A stretch of DNA of 64,000 nt from Desulfobacteraceae bacterium. GTDB lineage: Bacteria > Desulfobacterota > Desulfobacteria > Desulfobacterales > JACKCP01. The notes beneath the pieces are model-generated. The model had not been told where the DNA came from and did not search any database. It saw only the letters and a program-made list of their open reading frames with translations. Positions 56,039-64,000 of this stretch are shown here, one piece after another; within the stretch, counting starts at the first letter, position 1; every line of letters starts with the position of its first letter. Made by a program: the position numbers and the translations under genes. The DNA is taken from contig JACKCP010000006.1 in the NCBI GenBank assembly GCA_020633955.1, forward strand, positions 1-64,000, written 5' to 3'.

Positions 56039-56161
56039 CTTTTATAACCTGGATTGATGGGTTTTCAAGTTTGCTGCATATATTGAAAAACTTTAATTTA
56101 AATTCATAACACCCTCAATTAAGTAAGGTAAAAATCAAAAAATTAGATATAAGGACTTATT

Positions 56162-56908
56162 GTGGAAAATCTTATTGAAAAAGCCGCCTCAAAAATCAAA
56201 AACTCAAAACTTACAATTGCACTTACAGGAGCTGGAATTTCTGTTGAAAGCGGAATCCCTCCCTTCAGGGGAAAAGGATCTTTATGGGAAAAATTTGATC
56301 CTATGAAATACGCTGAAATAAACTATTTTCTTAAAAATCCAAATGAGGTTTGGGAAGTTTTTTTAAAAGACTTTGAAAAAACACTTAAAAAAGCGAAACC
56401 AAATTCCGGGCACAAAGGGCTTTTTGAATTAGAAAAAAAAGGACTTCTAACTACAATAATAACCCAGAATATTGACGGACTTCACCAAAAAGCAGGCAGT
56501 AACGATGTTATAGAATTTCATGGTAGTTTTGCCAATTTTTACTGTCTTGAATGCTTTGAAAGAGTAGACATTCAAGGTCTTGATCTTTCCCAGATCCCTC
56601 CAAAATGCAAAAAATGCAATGGCATTTTAAGACCTGACTGTGTTTTTTTCGGAGAAATGATACCTCAAGATGCTCTTGAAAGAGCAAGTATGCTTGCCTC
56701 TCAATGCGAAGTAGTTATTGTGATTGGAACATCAGCACTTGTTCAGCCAGCAGCATCAATTCCTGTTGTTGCAAAAACATCAAAAGCCTTTGTTATTGAA
56801 ATTAACCCTGAACCAACCCCTCTTTCAGATTCAATTGCAGATATTACTCTTTTGGGAGAAGCAGGCAGTGTAATAACAGATCTGTTAATAGAACTTGAGA
56901 CATTTTAA
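56162..56908 (+). CDS. NAD-dependent protein deacylase, Sir2 family
   Basis: 248 residues. Removes acyl groups from lysines using NAD+. Visible are LTGAGISVESGIPPFRG, TQNIDGLHQKAG, EFHGS with the catalytic His, a zinc site CLEC/CKKC, and VIGTSALVQPAAS. GTG start with AAGGA upstream. 123 nt after the metallo-hydrolase gene, perhaps co-transcribed. Confidence 0.95.
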   Translation: MENLIEKAASKIKNSKLTIALTGAGISVESGIPPFRGKGSLWEKFDPMKYAEINYFLKNPNEVWEVFLKDFEKTLKKAKPNSGHKGLFELEKKGLLTTIITQNIDGLHQKAGSNDVIEFHGSFANFYCLECFERVDIQGLDLSQIPPKCKKCNGILRPDCVFFGEMIPQDALERASMLASQCEVVIVIGTSALVQPAASIPVVAKTSKAFVIEINPEPTPLSDSIADITLLGEAGSVITDLLIELETF

Positions 56909-56927
56909 ATTACAATTATCATAAAAA

Positions 56928-56960
56928 GGCCGGAAAATAAAAAATCTATTTTATCCGGCC
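56928..56960. terminator. Bidirectional terminator between sirtuin and DUF6178 genes
   Basis: GGCCGGA/TCCGGCC stem extended inward by A/T pairs. The minus strand continues with TTTTTATG and the plus strand with ATTATATAA, so it best serves the minus-strand DUF6178 gene but sits 20 nt past the sirtuin stop as well. Confidence 0.8.
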
Positions 56961-57026
56961 ATTATATAAAATCACAAAAAAATGTTAATCAAGGTTGTTT
57001 TCGCTCGTCAAATAATTTGTAGTTTT

Positions 57027-58724
57027 TCACTTTAAAACAAATAATGAAATATATTTTGCATCAATATTTTTCAAATCAACAGCTCCAAGCTCTTCCTCAA
57101 CCTGCACGAAAAGCTCATCAAATACTTTTCCAAGTCTTTCAAGAAGATGTTCCGGATTTATTTCGGTAATTCTTACAATCCAGTTTAAAAAGTCCTGCTT
57201 TTTTTCTTTTCCAGGAGTTTTTATACCCTTATCTTCAACCCACAGCCATTGATAAAATTTTCTGAAGTCTTTAATTTCAATGGGTTGAAAAACATTATCA
57301 TCAAGGTGAAGCCAGTCCCTTGCCCAAAGAGTCAAAATAAAATTCTGCCAGTTTATGAAAATGTCATCTGTTGTTATTTCTTTTACTCCCATAAGACCGA
57401 GAAGATCATCAACAGCAGATATTTTTTCCAGTTCTTTTTGAGTATTCATTATTTCATCTATTGAAGAAAAATCTTTGTACAGGCTGGATGAATTTTCATA
57501 ATTATCAAAATAAACAGCAGGCCATGCCAGAAGCCCACCGGTTATTCCAAACCATTTTTCTCCAAGAAAACTTAAATTAAGTGAATTTTTTAAAATAAAT
57601 GAATTACTTTGCCATTTCAGAACTTTTTCCCTCAAGTTTCTGACAAGGGTGTTTCCAGCCTTAAAAATATCCATAACATGATAACTTGACAGAACTGATT
57701 CCATATATTTTTTTTCACTTGTTTTTTCAGTAAAACCGCCAAGATACTGGGAACCAATTTTCAGCAGCCCTGATATACGCTTCACAAGTCGTGAAAGATC
57801 CTCCCTTGTTCTGATTTTTTTATTTTCAGCAGAAATTATCTGATTAAATAAAGAGACAAATTCAAGGGAAAAATCATCTGGATTGAGCAGATAATTATTT
57901 ACTGAAAAAATATCAATTACCTGGCTCGAATTTATATCTCCTTTCTCATCAACAAAAATATTATCAAAAGAGCTGTTTTTTGCTGATCTTTTTTTAATAT
58001 TTTTCAAATTTACCGGAGCCAAAACTTCAACTGCTTCATGGGATGGAATAATTCCTTTTTCCTCGAGTCTTGCATTTCTGAACCTGAAAAGGTGTTCCTG
58101 GTGCTCGGCGTTTATTACACCGGCGGAAATAAATAAAATAGTCTGAAAATCCCTGTATGACCTGTCTGCAATCCTTCCAAGAATATCATAAACAAGGCTG
58201 TTTATTTCAATTGGAAGATTCTTGTCTTCCGCAGATTCAAGAACTTTAAAATAAATAACATCATCAAATGTAACAAAATCATCTGGAATTTCAGAAGGAT
58301 CCTGGTCATGCTCACGTAAGACTACATCAATTCTGTTTCTTAAAAAATATGTCAGAAAATCTTCCTGATCATCAAGAAGCCAGTCTGAAAGCCTTTTGGG
58401 ATCTGCCATATGAAGCACTCCAAGCCAGTAAGAAGCAGTTGATATATTTATTTCATCCTTTTCCCAGATTTCAAGGTCTACAATATATTCCCACTGTTTT
58501 TTGCTGGCCATGGATAAAATCGGCAGAAAATCTTCGTGCCCGGCTTCATGCATGAGCATGTAAAGGGATTGTTCCGGGAAAGAATGAACAAGAGCGTAAC
58601 TTTCATTATGGTCAAGAATCTCTTCTATAGCCCTGGCAGGATCCATTTTAAGAATTGATTCCCTTTTTTTCCTTAAAGCTTCAATTTTTTTTTCAACAAT
58701 GTTCAAAGCATTTTTTTCCGTCAT
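57027..58724 (-). CDS. DUF6178 family protein
   Basis: 565 residues, soluble, helical and acidic, starting with a short coiled segment (IEALRKKRESILKM). Contains SFPEQSLYMLMHEAGHED, YWLGVLHMADPKRL and RSYRDFQTILFISAGVI. Resembles a protein family found in delta-proteobacteria without known function. No catalytic motif was recognised; HEAGH looks like a metalloprotease HExxH remnant but lacks that spacing. Single gene between two terminators. Confidence 0.75.
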   Translation of the reverse strand: MTEKNALNIVEKKIEALRKKRESILKMDPARAIEEILDHNESYALVHSFPEQSLYMLMHEAGHEDFLPILSMASKKQWEYIVDLEIWEKDEINISTASYWLGVLHMADPKRLSDWLLDDQEDFLTYFLRNRIDVVLREHDQDPSEIPDDFVTFDDVIYFKVLESAEDKNLPIEINSLVYDILGRIADRSYRDFQTILFISAGVINAEHQEHLFRFRNARLEEKGIIPSHEAVEVLAPVNLKNIKKRSAKNSSFDNIFVDEKGDINSSQVIDIFSVNNYLLNPDDFSLEFVSLFNQIISAENKKIRTREDLSRLVKRISGLLKIGSQYLGGFTEKTSEKKYMESVLSSYHVMDIFKAGNTLVRNLREKVLKWQSNSFILKNSLNLSFLGEKWFGITGGLLAWPAVYFDNYENSSSLYKDFSSIDEIMNTQKELEKISAVDDLLGLMGVKEITTDDIFINWQNFILTLWARDWLHLDDNVFQPIEIKDFRKFYQWLWVEDKGIKTPGKEKKQDFLNWIVRITEINPEHLLERLGKVFDELFVQVEEELGAVDLKNIDAKYISLFVLK

Positions 58725-58756
58725 AATTTCCCCGTATATTCTTTAAAAAGCAGAAA

Positions 58757-58778
58757 CAGGTCATTTTATAATGACCTG
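58757..58778 (-). terminator. Terminator of ampG-like/rdgB/nitroreductase operon
   Basis: 9-bp stem CAGGTCATT/AATGACCTG with TTAT loop, 25 nt after the nitroreductase stop. The minus strand then reads TTTCTGCTTTTT. Confidence 0.8.
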
Positions 58779-58803
58779 CTCCACAATACGACCAAAAGCA
58801 ATT

Positions 58804-59388
58804 TTAAATCAAAAGGTCATTCAGCTTTATTTTTGGCACATGATGAATATTTTCACTGTCCCGATAATATTTTATAACTCCCGACTCATTTACATCTTCA
58901 ATTATACATTTTTCCGCAGGCTTTCCAATGGCAATTACAAGAACCGGCTCAAAATTTTCATCTATTTCAAAGTCCTTTACAAGATTATTTTTGTTGAATG
59001 AAGCAATCATGCATCCTCCAAATCCCTTTGAAACAGCATCAAGCAAAATTGTCTGTGCACTTATCCCTGCATCAAACATATAATGATTTCCTATTGAGGA
59101 AAGATCCCTCAACATGATTATATATCCACCAGGCCTGTTACCTTTTTCAGGCCCTTCAAAATCTTTAAGATAGGCTGCCCATGAAAGACTTTTAAAAAGG
59201 ATTTCCTTTTCCTTCTGATCAAAAACAAGCCTGTAGCGTAAAGGCTGAAGATTTCCAGCTGAAGCAGTATGCCTTGCCGTAAAAACAAGTTCCTTTAAAA
59301 ATTCTTCAGTCAGGGAAGCACTTTCATCAAATTTTCTGTATGACCTGTTTTTAATCACAAGGTCAAAAAAACTGTCTACCTCTGGCAT
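58804..59388 (-). CDS. Nitroreductase-family flavoprotein
   Basis: 194 residues. FMN-binding fold shown by LVIKNRSYRKFDES at the N-terminus, ARHTASAGNLQPLRY and GISAQTILLDAVSKGFGGCM. Reduces quinones, nitro compounds or flavins; the substrate is unknown. Overlaps rdgB by 13 nt. Confidence 0.9.
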   Translation of the reverse strand: MPEVDSFFDLVIKNRSYRKFDESASLTEEFLKELVFTARHTASAGNLQPLRYRLVFDQKEKEILFKSLSWAAYLKDFEGPEKGNRPGGYIIMLRDLSSIGNHYMFDAGISAQTILLDAVSKGFGGCMIASFNKNNLVKDFEIDENFEPVLVIAIGKPAEKCIIEDVNESGVIKYYRDSENIHHVPKIKLNDLLI

Positions 59389-60020
59389 TCGAACTTCTCC
59401 TGTCTGGGAAGATTCTGTTCAAGCCATAAAAGGACTTTATCTATTTCTTTTTTTATTTCACCAAGTGCCCTTCCCCTGTGGCTTACCTCTGATTTTTCAT
59501 CCATTGAAAGTTCTGCAAATGTTTTATTGAACTCTGGATAAAAAAATACAGGGTCATAACCAAAACCGCCTTCACCTTTTGGCTCTCTTGTTATAAATCC
59601 TTCACATTTACCTTCATATGTAAGTGCGGGGCCTGTTGGAACAGCAATTGAAATTACACACTCAAAAAAGGCATCTCTTTCCTCAATCCCATTCATTTCA
59701 TTTAAAAGTTTTTTTACATTTTCTTCATCTGTTGCATTCTCACCTGCATATCTTGCAGAATGAACTCCGGGCCTTCCGCCAAGGGCCTTTACAACAAGAC
59801 CTGAATCATCTGAAAGAGCCGGAAAGCCAAGATATCTTGCTGTAAGGCTTGCTTTTTTATAGGCGTTGTCATCAAAGGTTTCACCGTCTTCAATTATTTC
59901 TGGAATGGGACCAAAATCCTCAAGTGTCATAATTTTAACAGGATATCCTTCAAGCAGTTTTGCCATTTCTTTTTTTTTGCCCTGATTTTTTGTGGCAAGT
60001 ACAATTATCTGTTCTTTCAT
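59376..60020 (-). CDS. rdgB: XTP/dITP pyrophosphatase
   Basis: 214 residues from the ATG at 60020, preceded by GGAG; an in-frame ATG eight codons earlier lacks a ribosome binding site. Hydrolyses dITP and XTP to keep deaminated purines out of DNA. Signatures are LATKNQGKKKEM, FDDNAYKKA, ALSDDSGLVVKALGG, PGVHSARYAG and FGYDPVFF. In operon with the MFS gene and the nitroreductase. Confidence 0.96.
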   Translation of the reverse strand: MKEQIIVLATKNQGKKKEMAKLLEGYPVKIMTLEDFGPIPEIIEDGETFDDNAYKKASLTARYLGFPALSDDSGLVVKALGGRPGVHSARYAGENATDEENVKKLLNEMNGIEERDAFFECVISIAVPTGPALTYEGKCEGFITREPKGEGGFGYDPVFFYPEFNKTFAELSMDEKSEVSHRGRALGEIKKEIDKVLLWLEQNLPRQEKFECQR

Positions 60021-60085
60021 TTTATACTCCGAATTTATATTCATTAAAAATGGTCATCAAATCTAACAGTTAAACAATATAAATA

Positions 60086-61639
60086 TCAACCTTCAATTTT
60101 CAAACTTTTTCCAGCCTTTAAAACAAGAAAAAGTACAGGAATTCCAAGAACTGCAGTTATCAGAAAAAAAATCTGATATCCGGCATAATCAACAATTGTT
60201 CCTGAGTACCCGCCGAAAAGTTTTGGAATTAAAGTCATAAGAGAACTGAACACTGCGTATTGCACAGCGGTAAATTTTACGCTTGTCAGAGCAGACAAAA
60301 AAGCAACAAAGGCTGCTCCTGCAAGTCCTGCAGCGAGATTATCTGCTGAAATTACAACGTAAAGCATTAAGGTATTGTGTCCAAGATGTGCTAAAACCAT
60401 AAACAAAAGATTTGTTACAGCTGAAAAAAAAGCTCCCCAGAATAAAATTTTAACAACCCCTTTTTTCTGAGAAAAAATTCCTCCTAAAAACCCTCCAGCT
60501 ATTGTCATAAAAAGTCCGAATGTTTTAACAATTCCTGCAATTTCAGTTTTTGTAAAACCAAGATCCTGATAAAAAAGATTTGATACAACACCTAAAACTA
60601 TATCTGAAATTCTATAAAGACCAATGAGCATAAGAAGAAGGATTGCAGTATTTTTTGTGTATCTTGTAAAAAAATCCTTAACAGGCTCAATATATGTATG
60701 TTCTATCATTTGCTGATTAACAAGCCTGGTTTTACCTGAAGTATATGCCAGAAAAAAACCGGCACAAAGCGAAATTGCAAGCCGAAGTGATGCAGTAATA
60801 AAACCGCTTAAATATTTAAAAAAAATAATATTATTCAAAAAATCAGATAAAAATTCAAAAATAGAGCCGGTAAAATAAAATACTGATACAAATCCGCATA
60901 TTCCAATGACAAAAGCTACAAAGGCTCCTAGATAATCTTTTGATTCATATTTATAATTTTTCTCTGAATAAACGTCTGGCTCCTTTATTAGAAGTACTGT
61001 AAAAACTCCGGTAAACATAAAAATACTCATAAACAGATAAGTAAACATCCACGCATTGTAATTATAATGTCCCATCCCTGAACCGAGAAAATCAGCCATG
61101 AAAAGAGCTCCTGCTCCGGCTGTAAGCATTCCTATCCTGTAGCCTGCAATATAAGAAGATGCCATCATTGCCTGAAGACTTAAATGTGCAGACTCAATTC
61201 TGTAAGCATCAATTACAATATCCTGGGTCGCCGATGAAAAACCAAGCAAAACGGCTGCAAAAGCCATTAGATAAACATTTGAATCTCCTTTTGAAGGATC
61301 TGTCAGTGCCATCAATATTATTGATAAAATAACCATAAACTGGGAAAAGAGAATCCATCCTCGCCTTCGGCCAAGTTTTCTGGAAAGAAAAAACACAGGT
61401 ATAACATCTACAGCAGGAGCCCAGATGAATTTAAATGAATAACCAAGAGCAGCCCAGCTGAAAAAGGTTACGGCAGATCTTTCAACCCCTGCTTCCCTGA
61501 GCCACAAAGAAAGGGATGAAAAAATCAAAAGAATTGGAAGTCCGGCTGAAAACCCGAAAAAAAACATTGTTATTACTCTTTTGTGGAAAAAAGAAAGAAA
61601 GACCTCTTTCCATGACTTATTTTTTTGCTGATTATACAT
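60086..61639 (-). CDS. AmpG-like MFS transporter
   Basis: 517 residues, about 12-14 membrane segments. The N-terminus (MFFFGFSAGLPILLIFSSLS) and LGYSFKFIWAPAVD followed by LGRRRGWI match AmpG-type muropeptide permeases, which bring anhydro-muropeptides into the cytoplasm for recycling. ATQDIVIDAYRIE is the family motif in the fifth segment. Heads the operon with rdgB and the nitroreductase. Confidence 0.88.
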   Translation of the reverse strand: MYNQQKNKSWKEVFLSFFHKRVITMFFFGFSAGLPILLIFSSLSLWLREAGVERSAVTFFSWAALGYSFKFIWAPAVDVIPVFFLSRKLGRRRGWILFSQFMVILSIILMALTDPSKGDSNVYLMAFAAVLLGFSSATQDIVIDAYRIESAHLSLQAMMASSYIAGYRIGMLTAGAGALFMADFLGSGMGHYNYNAWMFTYLFMSIFMFTGVFTVLLIKEPDVYSEKNYKYESKDYLGAFVAFVIGICGFVSVFYFTGSIFEFLSDFLNNIIFFKYLSGFITASLRLAISLCAGFFLAYTSGKTRLVNQQMIEHTYIEPVKDFFTRYTKNTAILLLMLIGLYRISDIVLGVVSNLFYQDLGFTKTEIAGIVKTFGLFMTIAGGFLGGIFSQKKGVVKILFWGAFFSAVTNLLFMVLAHLGHNTLMLYVVISADNLAAGLAGAAFVAFLSALTSVKFTAVQYAVFSSLMTLIPKLFGGYSGTIVDYAGYQIFFLITAVLGIPVLFLVLKAGKSLKIEG

Positions 61640-61761
61640 ATTTATCCTTAATTTTAGTCAAAAAAAAATGTATACTATTGACTGCTTGGAAATTAAATTT
61701 CTAACTCTTAATAATAGCGGCAAAAAAGGCATAGTTTTATTTCTGAGACCTTTATAAATTT

Positions 61762-61928
61762 GTAACTGTTCAGTTCAATTTAGAGCGGCTGCTCCATTCT
61801 TTCTGAGCCTCATTCTCGCTTTGCTCCGAGGCAGGAGATAAAAAAACTATCTCCTGAAACCGGCTCAGAAAAAATACAGCATCCCTGGCCAAAACGGCTT
61901 TTTCTCAGTTTTTAAGCTGAATAGTTAC
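61762..61928 (+). repeat. MITE-like inverted-repeat element, copy 7 (near-perfect target duplication)
   Basis: 167 bp from GTAACTGTTCAGTTC, CAGGAGATAAAAAAACTATC, CCGGCTCAGAAAAAATACAG to AAGCTGAATAGTTAC; almost identical to copy 4. Flanks ATAAATTT (61754-61761) and AAAAATTT (61929-61936) match 7/8. Lies in the divergent region between the ampG-like and PAS genes. Confidence 0.93.
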
Positions 61929-62137
61929 AAAAATTTTCAGATAAAACTGTTTTTCTTAACCCCTCAAATCCTGAATTTAAAATTTTAGTACAGATTCTTT
62001 CTTAATTTCAGCTCTAACTATTAAAAACCTTTTTTTCTAAAAATTAATGCTTAGCTTGAAATTGCATAACATTACATATTTATAAATTAAATAACAAAGA
62101 AAAATATGAGATAACATTAATTCTGCTAAGGAAAAAG

Positions 62138-62791
62138 ATGACTAAAACAATAGAACAAAAAATAGCATCAAATGAAAAAAGATACAGGGTAATTGCCGAG
62201 TCTCTTATTGATAATGTGTGGGTTATAGATGCGGAAACATACAGGTTTTTATATATAAGTACAGATGCATATGAAACAAGGGGATATACCCAAAAGGAAC
62301 TTATAGGCCATACTGCCGATGTCTTTTTTTCAAAAGACTCCTTTGAAAAATTAAAATCACTGGTAAATGAAGCAAAAAATAAATTTCAGACTGGAATTAC
62401 AACCTCACATAAGCTTGAAACTGAAATCATAAAAAAAGATCAAACAACAACCTGGATTGAAATAAGTGCAAAGCTTGTAAAAGATGAAGACGACGGCCGG
62501 CTCAAAATAATTGGTCTTTCAAAGGACATTAATTTAAGAAAGGCTGCTGAAAAAGAAAAGGAAAAAATTCTTTCTGAGCTTGAAACCGCTCTTAAGGAAA
62601 AAGAAAAGCTTTTAGATCAGATAAAAAAGCTTGAAACCCTTTTACCCATTTGTGCTTCCTGCAGAAGAATACGAGATAATTCAGACAAAAAATGGTGGCC
62701 TTTTGAAAAATACATTGAAGAAAAATCAGAGTCAAAGTTCAGCCATACTCTTTGCCCCGACTGCCAGGAAATTCTTTATTCAAAAAAATAA
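62138..62791 (+). CDS. PAS protein with C-terminal Cys/His zinc-finger-like domain
   Basis: 217 residues. PAS domain (about 15-130: VIAESLIDNVWVIDAETYRF, YTQKELIGHT), a coiled coil (about 140-170), then CASCRRIRDNSDKKWW, YIEEKS and FSHTLCPDC. The last module is the same as that in the response regulator at 36181-36774. No kinase or DNA-binding domain, so it is an accessory signalling protein. AAGGA lies upstream of the ATG. Single gene, 209 nt after an inverted-repeat element. Confidence 0.85.
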   Translation: MTKTIEQKIASNEKRYRVIAESLIDNVWVIDAETYRFLYISTDAYETRGYTQKELIGHTADVFFSKDSFEKLKSLVNEAKNKFQTGITTSHKLETEIIKKDQTTTWIEISAKLVKDEDDGRLKIIGLSKDINLRKAAEKEKEKILSELETALKEKEKLLDQIKKLETLLPICASCRRIRDNSDKKWWPFEKYIEEKSESKFSHTLCPDCQEILYSKK

Positions 62792-62944
62792 CAGCAAAAG
62801 CAAACTATAAGTTTTAAATATGGAGCAAATTATATCTTTATCATCACTAGAGCATGTTTTTGTGCAGCTTGGTTACATCTCAACGAAACCTGATTCTTTT
62901 GTCCATTCTCAGGAAAAATTTAAGATTAACATAAAATCTGCACT

Positions 62945-63739
62945 TCAAGATCTTCTAACATAGTGTGCAAACTCAACTCCCTGATTAACCAATTCAGACT
63001 TTCCCCTGTTTGTAAGATCTGAAATAAACCTTGTTTGGTGTACTGAATTAACAGGGTATGCCTTGAGCCGATAATGAGTTCCCCAGGGTTTTTCTTTTAC
63101 AGCAACATTTACTGAAGAATTGAAAAACAGATATGGACTTGTCAAGGCAACATCTTCAAGTATTTCAATAATTTTATCACTGTCATGGCGATGATCCACA
63201 TAAAAATCTGCTGTACACTGAAGCCTTGGTTCTCCATTATTTGAATTAATAACAGGCTGATTCCAGAGAGTGGAATGAGGAATCATGACTCTGTCATCAT
63301 CAAGTGTTATAACTTCAACAGTCCTCATCCCCACGTTGTATACTTCTCCATATATGTCACCAACTCTTATCCAGTCTCCATTCCTGTAATTTCTTTCTCC
63401 AACAGCAACAATTCCTGCAATAAGACTGCTTGCATAATCCTTTAATGCAAAACCAATCGCAAGACCTGCTGTACCAAAAAGAGCAAACATGTTCTCAAAT
63501 GATGGCTCAATTACAATAGGCAGAATAAACATAAAAGAGACAATGATAAGAAAAAGCCTTGCAAAAGGAACCAGAGCAAGAGTTGTAAGCTTTTTCTGAC
63601 CATGAAGACGCTTACTGATCCATCTTAATCCATTCTGAACCCCAGAAATAATCATTAGAGATACAATAACAATTATTACAATTTCAATAATTGTCCACAT
63701 ATCTATTGTCTTAAAAACATGAAAAGCCTTATTTTCCAT
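62945..63739 (-). CDS. Small-conductance mechanosensitive channel, MscS family
   Basis: 264 residues. Three N-terminal membrane segments (about 12-32, 50-72, 78-105), then the beta domain with GLAIGFALKDYASSLIAGI in the pore-lining helix, NYRNGDWIRVGDIYGEV, and VEVITLDDDRVMIPHSTLWN. Releases solutes on osmotic downshift. Short MscS without extra domains; 21 nt downstream of a truncated gene on the same strand. Confidence 0.94.
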   Translation of the reverse strand: MENKAFHVFKTIDMWTIIEIVIIVIVSLMIISGVQNGLRWISKRLHGQKKLTTLALVPFARLFLIIVSFMFILPIVIEPSFENMFALFGTAGLAIGFALKDYASSLIAGIVAVGERNYRNGDWIRVGDIYGEVYNVGMRTVEVITLDDDRVMIPHSTLWNQPVINSNNGEPRLQCTADFYVDHRHDSDKIIEILEDVALTSPYLFFNSSVNVAVKEKPWGTHYRLKAYPVNSVHQTRFISDLTNRGKSELVNQGVEFAHYVRRS

Positions 63740-63760
63740 ATTTTATTCCATTACATGCAG

Positions 63761-64000
63761 TTAGAATTTATCTACAAGATAATCCCTTTCAAAAAAAAGC
63801 TTTCTCACTTTAAAAAAAGCAGATTCAGATACACTGAGCTCATTATTTCTTTTTTTTAAAAAGCCAGAATTTAAGAGATCCAAAATCATATTTTTACAGC
63901 TAGATTTTGAAAATGGAAGAATTTTTATAAGAATATCATGAGAAATACTCCCATGAAGCATAATTGTATGAAGAATAATTACGGACTCATCTCCAGGTAC
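63761..64000 (-). CDS. C-terminal part of an unrecognised protein (start beyond window)
   Basis: The frame is open to the window edge, giving 79 residues of a longer protein that ends about 20 nt before the MscS gene. The content (HDILIKILPFSKSSCKNMIL, LLNSGFLKKRNNELSV) looks like a winged-helix module with DLLNSGFLK as the wing region. Family not identified. Confidence 0.55.
   Translation of the reverse strand, partial: VPGDESVIILHTIMLHGSISHDILIKILPFSKSSCKNMILDLLNSGFLKKRNNELSVSESAFFKVRKLFFERDYLVDKF

Noticed and set aside
57100..58724. DUF6178 protein as a zinc metalloprotease because of MHEAGHED
   Set aside because: The pattern is HEAGH with no further metal ligand at the usual spacing and no other protease feature.
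1..64000. CRISPR arrays, prophage or integrative element
   Set aside because: No regularly spaced short direct repeats, no integrase, capsid or relaxase genes, and only one tRNA, which is intact and embedded in a conserved operon.

Overview
This 64 kb window is A+T-rich chromosomal DNA of a strict anaerobe, most likely a member of the Desulfobacterota (Desulfobacteria/Desulfobacteraceae-like). The assignment is inferred from gene content: a tungsten-type aldehyde:ferredoxin oxidoreductase, an HdrB/HdrC pair without HdrA, a membrane pyrophosphatase of the K+-independent type, a DUF6178 gene, a DUF1844 gene, the order ispE-tRNA-Gln-prs-rplY-pth, and many hybrid PAS/histidine-kinase proteins. 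No rRNA, phage, CRISPR array or transposase gene was seen.

Layout. 1-2.6 kb: aor-moaD-thiF tungsten enzyme/cofactor operon. 2.8-3.9 kb: two MntP-like membrane proteins. 4-5.3 kb: an EAL-HDOD regulator. 5.5-9 kb: queA-tgt (queuosine) plus an aminotransferase. 9-16 kb: a long minus-strand run DUF1844-degP-ispE-tRNA-Gln-prs-rplY-pth-hppA. 16.5-20.2 kb: hdrC-hdrB and a hybrid sensor kinase. 20.8-23.1 kb: pta-ackA (substrate-level ATP from acetyl-CoA, or acetate activation). 23.3-29.4 kb: the translation operon ffh-rpsP-khpA-rimM-trmD-SPOUT-rplS-rnhB-yraN-rsmI. 29.5-31.7 kb: rlmN and a PP-loop protein. 31.8-36 kb: an AAA-type ATPase followed by a HelD-like UvrD-family helicase. 36-48.5 kb: a signalling block (two-component pair, cysteine-free BASS/ACR3-like transporter with a divergent sigma-54 regulator, and a roughly 2036-residue Ser/Thr kinase-ATPase-histidine kinase). 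48.6-64 kb: radical SAM protein, DUF89, PstS-OmpA, acyl-CoA dehydrogenase, metallo-hydrolase, sirtuin, DUF6178, ampG-like/rdgB/nitroreductase, a PAS protein, MscS and a truncated ORF.

The most unexpected structure is a family of seven non-coding inverted-repeat elements of about 161-178 bp (5310, 16336, 35968, 41956, 49679, 51013, 61762). They share termini of the form GTAACTRTTCAGCT and a nested hairpin. Two are flanked by perfect 8-bp direct repeats and a third by a 7/8 match, which is the signature of a MITE. Several abut stop codons, and three fill convergent gene junctions that otherwise lack a terminator hairpin, so they may have been co-opted as terminators.

Other points of note: a thiF gene with no conventional start codon, directly in frame after the moaD stop and behind a perfect Shine-Dalgarno sequence; three TTAACGTTAA-like sites between the BASS transporter and the sigma-54 regulator; a receiver domain with Asn in place of the phospho-acceptor Asp; and a small Cys/His domain shared by two unlinked signalling proteins.
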